From Arion vulgaris (Eukaryota > Mollusca > Gastropoda > Stylommatophora > Arionidae): a stretch of 64,000 nucleotides of DNA. Location of the stretch: contig CM036755.1 in assembly GCA_020796225.1 (NCBI GenBank), forward strand, positions 66,718,049-66,782,048, written 5' to 3'. Under the pieces are notes generated by a model. It searched no databases and had not been told where the DNA came from. It was given only the letters and a program-made list of their open reading frames with translations. Shown here piece after piece: positions 10,580 to 21,200 of this stretch. Each line of letters begins with the position of its first letter. Position 1 is the first letter of the stretch. A program made the position numbers and the translations under genes.

Positions 10580-11150
10580 TCTGAAGTAGACCGGAAGACA
10601 AATACTGGATATGATTATGGCCAAACTTCATCAAAGACCATAGCAGAGCGGGCTTGGTAATTATATTTGGACCACAGACCGGACACTGCAGACTTAACGG
10701 ACACTTATTTAGACTAGAAATAAGCGAACCAGTTCTCTGCCAGTATCAACAGATGGAACAGACACCTGAGAATGTGTTGCAAGACTGTCCTTTCCTGTGT
10801 GACATGAGAAGCAGCATATGGCCCCAACCAGTCTATTTGAAAATTTAACTTTGGGGAAACCTGAAAGACCTGAAGCGGACTGTCCAGTTTGTGGTGGCCC
10901 AAAACAGTCACCTTCTTCTTCTCCGTTCGCCCGCTATGAATTCAGGCATAGTCAGTGCGCCTTGTTTGGTGATTCTGGCAGATTTTTGCATGAAGACCTA
11001 CTTTCCTTATTATCAGTGTCCCCCGCCATACAGGCGCGCCTTCTCCGACTTCTGAGGTTACCTGTCTATCTGAAAAACTAACCTTTCTGGAAACCTGACA
11101 GACCTGAAGCAGACTGTCCAGTTTGTGGTTCACCATGTATTAAGCGATAT
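10580..11150 (+). mobile_element. RNase H LINE tail split by SINE-G
   Basis: Encodes TGHCRLNGHLFRLEISEPVL and ENVLQDCPFLCDMRSSIWPQ, the Cys/His-rich tail downstream of RNase H in I/Jockey-like LINEs. Sister copies at 14020-14345 and 43020-43320 read more clearly. A SINE-G (about 10905-11060) sits inside. The LINE end around gacctgaagc(g/a)gactgtcc appears on both sides of it. Confidence 0.8.
10905..11060 (-). mobile_element. SINE-G copy
   Basis: On the - strand: cctcagaagtcggagaagg, ctgtatggcgggggacactg, then gcctgaattcatagcgggc and a gaagaagaa tail. Other copies at 30812-30965, 46730-46925, 47770-47930 and 55600-55735. Confidence 0.75.
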
Positions 11151-11204
11151 AGGACCATTGGGATGTTTATGTGTAGTGTTCTGTGAAATTCGTCACTCCT
11201 GTTG

Positions 11205-11275
11205 TATCGTTTGCTTGATAAAGGCCTTTTGGTCGAAACGTTGCTGCGTATTGTTTTTTATTTTGTAAAACTACA
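11205..11275 (+). other. Penelope-type hammerhead-like scrap
   Basis: Contains ttgataaaggccttttggtc followed by gaaacgttg. This resembles a hammerhead ribozyme core (CUGANGA, stem II, GAAA) with two core changes. Hammerhead motifs are known in Penelope-like retroelements. Related copies at about 30708, 53165 and 55155. Confidence 0.45.
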
Positions 11276-11284
11276 TTCATCATC

Positions 11285-11600
11285 ATCATCAAATAGCTTG
11301 TCCTGAGCAGAACTTTGCCACCCCAACAATCCTCCGGAATTTCTCTCTTTCATAGGCCAGATGTCTTGCCTCTGCAGCCGTCATGCTAAAAAAATCAGTT
11401 ACATCGTGAATCCATCTTCACCGTGGTCTTTCTCTTCTTCTCTTTGCCGGTATGCCTCCTTCTATGATGGTCTTCTCCAGCCCTTCATGTCCAAACTATC
11501 TCAATTTTCTCTTTCGTATTTGTAGCATCAGCCAGTTTTCTTTGATTTTGAGTTCTTTCTGGATATATCTATTTGTTCTCTTCCTGTCCACTACAGTACT
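11285..11600 (-). mobile_element. LINE RT-tail fragment
   Basis: The complement encodes pieces of the tail seen at 5560-5985: an LTAAEA-like stretch, then [20 protein letters not shown] downstream in frame, and upstream [19 protein letters not shown]. Confidence 0.8.
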
Positions 11601-11944
11601 TTGTTATTACGTGTTTGCCGTGTATAAAGCGAATGACCATGATCACGGAAGAAGAAGAAAATGTATCAATAACAGAGTGCATGTGTTGTGTGTGAAAAGA
11701 ATGGAAAGTGTGTATGTATGTCTCAAAATGACATCTGTTACCGATCCAAGATGGAGACCTCAATTTTAATCCAATCTCAATAATGTTAGATCTATATGGG
11801 CCCTGTCTACAATAAACTATATCAGTCTCTAGTGACCTAGGATTTTTAGTTAACCCTTCACACTTCTGAGCCGATACATTGGCTTGTGGTACTTTTAAAG
11901 ATGACATAAAGCCAATGTACTGGCTAATTATCACAGCCAACTCT

Positions 11945-12198
11945 TGCCCGAGTGGTTACCGGGGCCCGAATTTGGGGTGTAAAGAATAGAACCACTGTTA
12001 CCTGCTACGCATGTCGTAAGAGACGGCTAAGGAGGTTTGGCTGAAATCGGATGCACGTGTCCTAAACATGTAGAAGTCTATGATTTTAGGGGTCTACCAA
12101 ACCAATGTGCAACGTATACACGTTCTTGTCAAAGATCAAACGTATCACAAAGAGTGATTAAAATTGGTCGTAAATAACGAACGCAAAGAAGAAGACAA
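11945..12198 (+). mobile_element. SINE-M copy
   Basis: Starts gcccgagtggttaccggggc, contains gcatgtcgtaagagacggct, and ends cgcaaagaagaagac. ccaactct flanks both ends (11937-11944 and 12199-12206), a likely target duplication. Confidence 0.88.
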
Positions 12199-12206
12199 CC
12201 AACTCT

Positions 12207-12660
12207 AAATTGGGCCGTATAACTCACCGGGAAAACACTGAGCTAGTTTGTTTTTTCTGGGGAGGAGGAGGTTTTTAAAAATATATATATTTGATAGAAC
12301 ACTGCAAGCTATTTTTAGAATGTTACTCAATTCTGTGAGTCTATGGTTATTTATTGGTGAAAGATATTAATAATACTGATATTTCTTATTGTTAAACTTA
12401 AACTGTTGCATAATATAACTTTGATTTAGCATGTTGTGTTGATTTTAAAATAAATTCGTCTATATACAGCAATACTGGAATGCGAGGTCACGGGACCGGT
12501 TGTGGTCTGATTTCCCATAATTTTACCTCCGGTTGTGGTCTGATTTCCCATAATTTTACCTGAGTCCGCATGAGTTTATAGTTGACTGTGCTAAATATGT
12601 ACACATTGCTATATAAATGCACCCGGACGTATATCAAATTACGGAGTAAAGGTTAAAACC
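12207..12660 (+). repeat. Unclassified dispersed repeat, copy 2
   Basis: Colinear with 23285-23570 plus 23981-24060: gaacactgcaagct, gtctatggttatttattg, attcgtctatatacagcaat, ggaatgcgaggtcacg. It holds the empty site that in the other copy is filled by a SINE dimer. An internal direct repeat, ggttgtggtctgatttccca, occurs twice at 12490-12556. Class unknown. Confidence 0.7.
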
Positions 12661-12679
12661 CACTGCTGTCATTGTTAGA

Positions 12680-12955
12680 TCAGTTAACCCGTTCAGTCTC
12701 AGACACTGAAACAAGTGCGAGAGTTGGGAATTCAGTTTGGACATGAGAGACAGTGTCGTCTTTGTGGTAGAGAGAGAGAGAAAGTATACTAATCATCTTC
12801 TCATGGGTACGGTGGATGTTAGGATGGTTGCTGCAGCCGCGGACATTGTAAATAAATATAGTTGACCGTGCTGCAGCCGAGGACAGAGAACACATGTGAA
12901 TACCCAATATGCCATAACGTCGATCGCATAACATAACATTCCGTAATTGTATTTT
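12680..12955 (+). mobile_element. RNase H LINE tail
   Basis: Encodes VRELGIQFGHERQCRLCGRE (+ strand, starting near 12714), a CxxC-containing C-terminal tail. Similar fragments at 40143-40240 and 60275-60450. Confidence 0.7.
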
Positions 12956-12965
12956 ACCTCTACAT

Positions 12966-13129
12966 CAGTGTTTCCCAACGTGGGCCCGCCCCACAGAAGC
13001 GAGAGCAAAATTGTCAATTGAACAATTCAATTTTTGAATATAAAAAATTATGTATATGTTACATAGAGGGCATAAGAATTTTAGAAAGGCTTAGGTGGGG
13101 CATGGCATAAAAAAGCTTGGGAACCACTG
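12966..13129. mobile_element. hAT-type MITE
   Basis: Ends cagtgtttcccaa and ttgggaaccactg are imperfect inverted repeats. The 8-bp flanks ctctacat and ctctagac agree at 6 of 8 positions, as in a decayed hAT target duplication. No coding capacity. Confidence 0.78.
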
Positions 13130-13264
13130 CTCTAGACGCATTCATATTGTAATGTATACTAAATAAGCGTCATCTTGAAAAATACTGGAAGCCGTTAAAT
13201 CGGCTCAGAATGATGAAGGAGTTAAAATGGAAGCAGTATTTTTTTAAATTAATAAATTGACATT

Positions 13265-13440
13265 CATACACTTCGGTAGGTGCTCAGTCCCATTCAGCTT
13301 GTTTGAATTGGCGTCATCGCACTGGGTTTCTTTACATGGTTCGGTCACTCTTTGCAGAAATGGTACGCCGTCTACAGAAAGAGTTTTGTACAAAAAACGA
13401 ATCCGCTGCGCTGGTAACACCGAAAAAATGCGATCGGGAA
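13265..13440 (-). mobile_element. SINE-T fragment, headless
   Basis: The complement of catcgcactgggtttcttta and ctttgcagaaatggtac matches the 3' body of SINE-T. The tRNA-like head is missing. Confidence 0.6.
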
Positions 13441-13444
13441 CCGA

Positions 13445-13955
13445 ACGACGCGGTTCGGACTCTAACCTGCAACTTTCGGAACTTAAAGCAAACTGAACAA
13501 CCACTTCCCCATAGACACCACCGCTTACCAGGTGAATACCATCTACAACTAAACATTTTTGTTCGTATCTCGTTATAAATGGCTTCCAGACCATTTAGTT
13601 CTTGAAATCTGATATTGGCAATCTTATCCTTTCATGTATACCCATTTATTCTTCCAGGAAGTCTTTCTTCAAATTCTCTTAACCCTTTCGCCGCTACATA
13701 CTTTCTGAAGGCTGAGCTAAAAATAGCTACTCGTTGTTTCTAGGTCACAAACGTGAATGTACGCCTATAGCAGTGACAGTAGCGATGTGTAACGTGTTAA
13801 CACGTCTTTAGCCCACAGAGGAGAGATAATAACAGACGTACATACTTTCCAATTTCTTATGATTTCTAAGTTTCAGGTCCATAGAGGGGGACTGTCCTAA
13901 CATATGATTTGTATATCCGAGACTTTGTCTTATTGTCATAAATATTACATCTCCA
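13445..13955. other. No recognised feature
   Basis: No convincing coding frame or repeat. acgtgttaacacg near 13788 is a small palindrome. Confidence 0.35.
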
Positions 13956-14019
13956 GATGATGTCATTTCTTGAAGCCTTGCTAGTACAAATCATATCAGT
14001 CAGAAGTGCTATATTAGAC

Positions 14020-14345
14020 GCCATGAATATGCATACTGGATATAATTATGTAAAAGACTCCCTCAAAGACCTAAGCAGAACAGACCAGGTCATTATATTT
14101 CGTCTATGTACCGGACACTGCAAACTCCACAACTCTTATATAGACTAGGAATAAGTCAAACAGATCTCTGCCGGTGTCATCACGCGGTACATACACCGGA
14201 GCATGTCCTGCAAGACTGTCCTCTCCTGGGGGAGCTGAGAAGCACCATGTGACCACATCTAGTCGACCTGAAAACTAAGATTTGGGGGAAAAAGGACAGA
14301 CCTGAATCTGACTACTCAGTTTGTGGCCCACAGTAAATTAAGCGC
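14020..14345 (+). mobile_element. RNase H LINE C-terminal tail
   Basis: Encodes [20 protein letters not shown] and FRLCTGHCKLHNS, then in another frame the Cys/His cluster CRCHHAVHTPEHVLQDCPLL. Closest sister copy at 43020-43320. Confidence 0.85.
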
Positions 14346-14525
14346 ATAACCATAGATTGCTGAAGAAGAATTCAGTAGAAGCGGGTAAGAAGTGGCCAGT
14401 ATAAGCGGGTAGAAGCCCTTGAAGCGGGCGAACAAGGAAAAAAAGAAATAGACCAAAATAAGTTTTTACTCCTCACTTGATCATGAAAGATATACGTTTA
14501 TATTATATTATCTATGTTCCTTATC

Positions 14526-14785
14526 GTGGGCGTCTGTAGCTTAAGTGCTAGTCAGCTCGACCACAACCCAAGAGTACCTGGTTCAAACTCTGCGACGGGC
14601 AATTTTGAAGCAAATTTGTTCCCGTGGATTTTTACAAAGGGTAAAAATAGATCTCACCGTTCAGAAAGCAATGACAAACTTCTGAATGTATAAGTGGTGC
14701 CTATAAAATAAACAACTCGTTTACTGTGATTGATGGTGGGTGACGTCCTGTCAAGGATATGCCACGACTTTCATTTTCATATTCC
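14526..14785 (+). mobile_element. SINE-D, near full length
   Basis: Head gtctgtagcttaagtgctag has an A-box-like TAGCTTAAGTG, and ggttcaaactc near 14580 is a B-box match. The body contains ctcaccgttcagaaagcaat and actcgtttactgtgattgat. Other copies at 19182-19430, 30525-30625, 31880-32125 and 38900-39145. Confidence 0.85.
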
Positions 14786-14936
14786 TTATCAGATTTTATT
14801 TCACAATTTTGTCTTTTTCTTTTTACCAATGACCAGGTCTTCTCAAAGCTCAACAGATTATTGTAAGCGATACATTTGATTTGATGATTGAACTGTTGAA
14901 AGTGAGTTTTATTATTATCTTGTATTTTGTAACTTT

Positions 14937-15065
14937 TGTGTGAATTATTCAGTGTTATTTGTTAACATTGTGTGTGAATTCTTCAGTGTTATTTGTTAAC
15001 ATTGTGTGCGAATTCTTCAGTGTTATTTGTTAACATTTTGGGTGAATTCTTCAGTGTTATTTGTT
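14937..15065. repeat. 34-bp tandem array, about 4 copies
   Basis: Unit tgaattcttcagtgttattt gttaaca plus seven bases, at 14941, 14975, 15009 and 15043. It runs without a gap into the 44-bp array; the two share the block tatttgttaaca. Confidence 0.9.
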
Positions 15066-16873
15066 AACAGTTCTTGTATTGTTTCTGTTCAACTATTTAT
15101 GTATTTGTTAACAGTTCTTGTATTGTTTCTGTTCAACTAGTTATGTATTTGTTAACAGTTCTTGTATTGTGCCTGTTCAACTAGTTATGTATTTGTTAAC
15201 AGTTCTTGTATTGTGCCTGTTCAACTAGTTATGTATTTGTTAACAGTTCTTGTATTGTGCCTGTTCAACTAGTTATGTATTTGTTAACAGTTCTTGTATT
15301 GTGCCTGTTCAACTAGTTATATATTTGTTAACAGTTCTTGTATTGTGCCTGTTCAACTAGTTATATATTTGTTAACAGTTCTTGTATTGTGCCTGTTCAA
15401 CTAGTTATATATTTGTTAACAGTTCTTGTATTGTTTCTGTTCAACTAGTTATATATTTGTTAACAGTTCTTGTATTGTTTCTGTTCAACTAGTTATATAT
15501 TTGTTAACAGTTCTTGTATTGTGCCTGTTCAACTAGTTATATATTTGTTAACAGTTCTTGTATTGTGTCTGTTCAACTAGTTATATATTTGTTAACAGTT
15601 CTTGTATTGTGCCTGTTCAACTAGTTATATATTTGTTAACAGTTCTTGTATTGTTTCTGTTCAACTAGTTATATATTTGTTAACAGTTCTTGTATTGTTT
15701 CTGTTCAACTAGTTATGTATTTGTTAACAGTTCTTGTATTGTTTCTGTTCAACTAGTTATGTATTTGTTAACAGTTCTTGTATTGTTTCTGTTTAACTAG
15801 TTATATATTTGTTAACAGTTCTTGTATTGTTTCTGTTCAACTAGTTATGTATTTGTTAACAGTTCTTGTATTGTGCCTGTTCAACTAGTTATGTATTTGT
15901 TAACAGTTCTTGTATTGTGCCTGTTCAACTAGTTATGTATTTGTTAACAGTTCTTGTATTGTGCCTGTTCAACTAGTTATATATTTGTTAACAGTTCTTG
16001 TATTGTTTCTGTTCAACTAGTTATATATTTGTTAACAGTTCTTGTATTGTTTCTGTTCAACTAGTTATATATTTGTTAACAGTTCTTGTATTGTGCCTGT
16101 TCAACTAGTTATATATTTGTTAACAGTTCTTGTATTGTTTCTGTTCAACTAGTTATATATTTGTTAACAGTTCTTGTATTGTTTCTGTTCAACTAGTTAT
16201 GTATTTGTTAACAGTTCTTGTATTGTGCCTGTTCAACTAGTTATGTATTTGTTAACAGTTCTTGTATTGTGCCTGTTCAACTAGTTATGTATTTGTTAAC
16301 AGTTCTTGTATTGTGCCTGTTCAACTAGTTATGTATTTGTTAACAGTTCTTGTATTGTGCCTGTTCAACTAGTTATGTATTTGTTAACAGTTCTTGTATT
16401 GTGCCTGTTCAACTAGTTATATATTTGTTAACAGTTCTTGTATTGTTTCTGTTCAACTAGTTATATATTTGTTAACAGTTCTTGTATTGTTTCTGTTCAA
16501 CTAGTTATATATTTGTTAACAGTTCTTGTATTGTGCCTGTTCAACTAGTTATATATTTGTTAACAGTTCTTGTATTGTGTCTGTTCAACTAGTTATATAT
16601 TTGTTAACAGTTCTTGTATTGTGTCTGTTCAACTAGTTATATATTTGTTAACAGTTCTTGTATTGTGCCTGTTCAACTAGTTATGTATTTGTTAACAGTT
16701 CTTGTATTGTGCCTGTTCAACTAGTTATGTATTTGTTAACAGTTCTTGTATTGTTTCTGTTCAACTAGTTATATATTTGTTAACAGTTCTTGTATTGTTT
16801 CTGTTCAACTAGTTATATATTTGTTAACAGTTCTTGTATTGTTTCTGTTCAACTAGTTATGTATTTGTTGTTT
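15061..16873. repeat. 44-bp satellite, about 41 copies
   Basis: Unit ttgttaacagttcttgtatt, then gt(tt/gc/gt)ctgttc, then aactagttat(g/a)tat. Spacing is exactly 44 bp from 15061 to 16821. Monomers differ mainly at two positions, whose variants form ordered blocks. Each unit contains two perfect palindromes (gttaac, aactagtt) and a gttaacag...ctgttcaac inverted pair. It lies upstream of the first visible reductase exon. Confidence 0.97.
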
Positions 16874-16959
16874 TCATCTTCTTCTTTGTGATCGCTATTT
16901 TGAAGATGATATCGTCAGACGTGTTCTCATGGTGAAGTCGACTGTTGTCTGGAGCTCAT

Positions 16960-17305
16960 CCCTGACAGTGAGATACCGGACAGGCTAGCATCAACAGCAT
17001 CGATTGGTGAGGAGTTGAGGATGGATTGCGGGGATGTTCTTCGGTCTCTTCGCGACTGCTTGTTGGATGAGGACACTAAAATAGATGTTGAATCGATCCA
17101 GCGATTTAGGCAGTTTGGAGTTACCCGGTGTACAAGTAGAACTGGATGCCTGAGAGGCAGAGTTAGGAGTGTGTTTAATCAGAGAGCCACGGGAACCATC
17201 AGTGTGCATACTCTTCGATATCTGTTGGGGAAGACTGAGTATCTATGGGTCTGCCCGGGGTGCAATGACGTCAGTTTAGTAACCAATAACCAATCATCTC
17301 TGACG
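16960..17305 (+). mobile_element. 5'-truncated RNase H LINE tail
   Basis: Encodes [40 protein letters not shown] and [20 protein letters not shown], ending gtaaccaataaccaat. Same family and 3' end as 9622-10104 and 44183-44555. Confidence 0.88.
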
Positions 17306-17309
17306 CCAT

Positions 17310-17690
17310 TTAGTTTTGAATGTAGTGAGTTGTTGTAGGGTCAGCATCCTCTTCTGATGAGGACATACAGGGGACAGTCTTGCAGGACATGTTCAGTGGT
17401 TTGATCAGCGGTGCAACAGGGATACAGATGGAAGAGACAATCTAACCTGTGTAGATGTTTGTTCAGTCTGCTATGATATGTCACTGTTTTGGAACCCGCA
17501 GGGAAAGATGAATAGGGGAAGGCCTAGACAGACCTGAAGAAGAGAGCTGGAGGCTGATATTAAAAGGGTAGGTAAAATATGGAAAGAATTGGAAGGGATG
17601 GCAGGAGAGAGGAAGAGCTGGAAGAAGTTTGTTGAAGACATGTGCTCCGTTGAGAGTTGAAAGGTGAAGAAGAAGAGCTATATGGACAAA
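17310..17690. mobile_element. Two LINE tail scraps
   Basis: 17310-17460 read on the - strand gives a Cys-rich TEHVLQDCP-like RNH tail. 17490-17685 read on the + strand gives GRPRQT, ELEADIKRVGKIWKELEGMA and [14 protein letters not shown] before a stop, an RT tail ending in gaagaagaag. Confidence 0.75.
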
Positions 17691-18032
17691 TTACTTACAG
17701 GACTTATGTAACGTATAAAGGTACAAGAAAAAGTACAATATACTACAATAGAGAAACAGATGTCTAGGATTTGAAAACAAAGCTCTGAAATATTACACGG
17801 TCAAAGAAAACCGCCAGAGTAAACATTCTAAGAGAAACCATCAAAACAAATTCCACAGTCTGACGCTGGAATACCAAATGTGGAAACTGCATTCTTCTCG
17901 AAGATTGAAAATCATTGCTTATTGGTTACTTAACCGAACGTTTTAATTTTTGTTTATATTTTTCTTTATGTTATGTTGGTTTTTTTTAAAAGTGATTCTT
18001 CCTTATGTGATCTCGGTCTTTTTTTTGGTAAG

Positions 18033-18215
18033 GATATTGGAGTGAATACAACATACGACAACAAGGAAGTTGTTTCTAAAAGCGACATCATAGTGATTGC
18101 AGTCAAACCTAATTTGGTCAAGTCAGTTCTACAAGAAGTTGCTCCAGTCGTTCACAAAGACAGACACTTGTTCGTCTCTATTGCTGCTGGTGTGACAATC
18201 AAAACAATTGAACAG
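18033..18215 (+). CDS. PYCR3: PYCR3-like exon A
   Basis: 61 codons from [10 protein letters not shown] to TIKTIEQ, covering the second half of the NAD(P)-binding domain. Acceptor ...ggtaag follows a long T run; donor is caggtgaac. The acceptor is inferred from the match to the family and the open phase-0 frame; the previous exon is not visible. Confidence 0.88.
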
Positions 18216-21200
18216 GTGAACTTTCGTTAGTAACTCCGGTTATGTTACACACATTATTGTTAATATTATTATATATATATATATTTAATCGAATAATTTA
18301 AGTACAGGCAGCGGCTTTTCAGCCTGCTCTTCACGATTTTGAACTGCCAAGGGTTCATTTACGTGCTCAAATTGAACACGGGACCTACGTTTTATCGTCC
18401 GTCACTGAGAGGACTAGGAACTCGATCTCACCTACACTGAGATCAGGGGTACTCTGGGAAAATATCCAGATGGCTCCACGTTAGGTCACAACCTTTTAAC
18501 TCATTTTCCACCAATCTTCTTCATATGTTCTTTAGACGTCCATACTTTCGTTACCTTATATAATCAAATTGCTAATATAATATCAGAGTCTGTAGCTTAA
18601 GACGTCCATGCTTCCGTTACCTCATATAATCAAATTGCTAATATAATATCAGAGTCTGTAGCTTAAGAGGTCCATGCTTCCGTTACCTTATATAATCAAA
18701 TTGCTAATATAATGTCAGAGTCTGTAGCTTAAGACGTCCATGCTTCCGTTACCTTATATAATCAAATTGCAAATAGAATATCAGAGTCTGTAGCTTAAGA
18801 CGTCCATGTTTTCGTTACCTTATATAATCAAATTGCTAATATAATATCAGAGTCTGTAGCTTAAGACGTCCATGCTTCCGTTACCTTATATAATCAAATA
18901 GCTAATATAATGTCAGAGTCTGTAGCTTAAGAGGTCCATGCTTCCGTTACCTTATATAATCAAATTGCTAATATAATATCAGAGTCTGTAGCTTAAGACG
19001 TCCATGTTTTCGTTACCTTATATAATCAAATTGCTAATATAATGTCAGAGTCTGTAGCTTAAGACGTCCATGCTTCCGTTACCTTATATAATCAAATTGC
19101 TAATATAATGTCAGAGTCTGTAGCTTAAGACGTCCATGCTTCCGTTACCTTATATAATCAAATTGCTAATATAATGTCAGAGTCTGTAGCTTAAGCAGTA
19201 GTAAGCTCGATCACAACCCAAGCGTACCTGGTTTAAACTCCGTGGAACAGTTTGGAAGCAAATGAATTCCTTTGGATTTTTACGAACTGTAAAAATAGAC
19301 CTCACCGTTCAGAAAGCAATGACAAACTACTGAACGTATAAGGGTGCCTAGAAAAATCGACGACTCGTTTACTGTTGTTGATGGCTACGTCCTGTAAAAA
19401 GTGTATGCCACGATTTTAAAAAATATATATGTATAATATTATGTGATACCAGTTCTTGTGTGGTTGTGTTAACCAGTTAACTGAGTATTTGTTGAATGCG
19501 TTTTTCCTGTTTTAATTTTTCGATCACATTGCGAAAACTGTGAACACTTTGGTATCTGATCACCTACGTGTCTGCCCGGAGTGCCGTCGCGTCAGTTCAC
19601 TAACCAATAACTAATCCAAACTTGTCAGCAGAATGAAAGTTTACGTTCACGGAAAATGCAAAAGATAGATTGTGGCAAGAGCCTCCCCCCAAAACACATA
19701 AGAACAAATCCTTCACGAGTTCTAACTAGAATGAAGTGTGTTCTACTGAAACTGCGCTGTTTCCGAATCTGATAGGCTTAATAGACAGCTTAAAACGAAT
19801 CATAGATTGTATTTCATCATTTAGTATTGCAGTATTACACAAAACGAGTAATGTTCAACACAATCTTTCTCCCCACATTATGCTACCAGTGCCAAACCTG
19901 GACGCCGACATAAACTTATAGAAAAAAAAAAACTAGTCGCGATAGAGATGAAGTGTCTACGCATAATGCTGGGGGTAACAAGAAGAGACCGGTTTAGAAA
20001 TGAAGACATCAGGAAAAAGTGGGTACAACATCAGTACTAGACTTCATCAAGAAACAACAAATTAAATGGTTCGGCCACATAAGTAGATTACCAACAGACA
20101 GTGCACCTCAAAGAGCAATGCTGCTCCGATACAATGGGTACAAAGCAAAAGGCCGGCAACGCAAAAGGTAGACCTCAGAAATAACAGAGGCGTGACACAA
20201 GACACTATTTATGAAGTGCGCAAAAGGGCTCGTTCTAGAAATCTCTTCTTATCCTGACGCAGTGATGCAAAGTAGGATTGGAGAAAAGAAAGAAAGTTGT
20301 CCATTCTAATGACTGAGAGAAGTACATCGTAGAAGAGAACAAGGAGTTTTAACAACTTCAGGGCAAGCACCAGAGCTAATGACTGAGAGAAGTACATCGT
20401 AGAAGAGAACAATGAGTTTTAACAACTTCAGGGCAAGCACCAGAGCTAATGACTGAGAGAAATACATCGTAGAAGAGAACAAGGAGTTTTAACAACTTCA
20501 GGGCAAGCACCAGAGCTAATGACTGAGAGAAGTACATCGTAGAAGAGAACAAGGAGTTTTAACAACTTCAGGGCAAGCACCAGAGCTAATGACTGAGAGA
20601 AATACATCGTAGAAGAGAACAAGGAGTTTTAACAACTTCAGGGCAAGCACCAGAGCTAATGACTGAGAGAAGTACATCGTAGAAGAGAACAATGAGTTTT
20701 AACAACTTCAGGGCAAGCACCAGAGCTAATGACTGAGAGAAGTACATCGTAGAAGAGAACAATGAGTTTTAACAACTTCAGGGCAAGCACCAGAGCTAAT
20801 GACTGAGAGAAGTACATCGTAGAAGAGAACAATGAGTTTTAACAACTTCAGGGCAAGCACCAGAGCTAATGACTGAGAGAAGTACATCGTAGAAGAGAAC
20901 AATGAGTTTTAACAACTTCAGGGCAAGCACCAGAGCTAATGACTGAGAGAAGTACATCGTAGAAGAGAACAATGAGTTTTAACAACTTCAGGGCAAGCAC
21001 CAGAGCTAATGTCTGAGAGAAGTACATCGTAGAAGAGAACAATGAGTTTTAACAACTTCAGGGCAAGCACCAGAGCTAATGACTGATAGAAGTACATCGT
21101 AGAAGAGAACAAGGAGTTTTAACAACTTCAGGGCAAGCACCAGAGCTAATTAACAAGATCTATAAATAGACAGTGAACAAGTATTGGGGCTTCCGAAAAT

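Noticed and set aside
15061..16873. CRISPR-like array
   Set aside because: Units are contiguous with no unique spacers, and the host is an animal genome; this is a satellite.
1..17900. First exon(s) of the PYCR3-like gene
   Set aside because: I looked for a GFIGAGNMA-type dinucleotide-binding motif on the + strand and saw none; it is probably outside the window.
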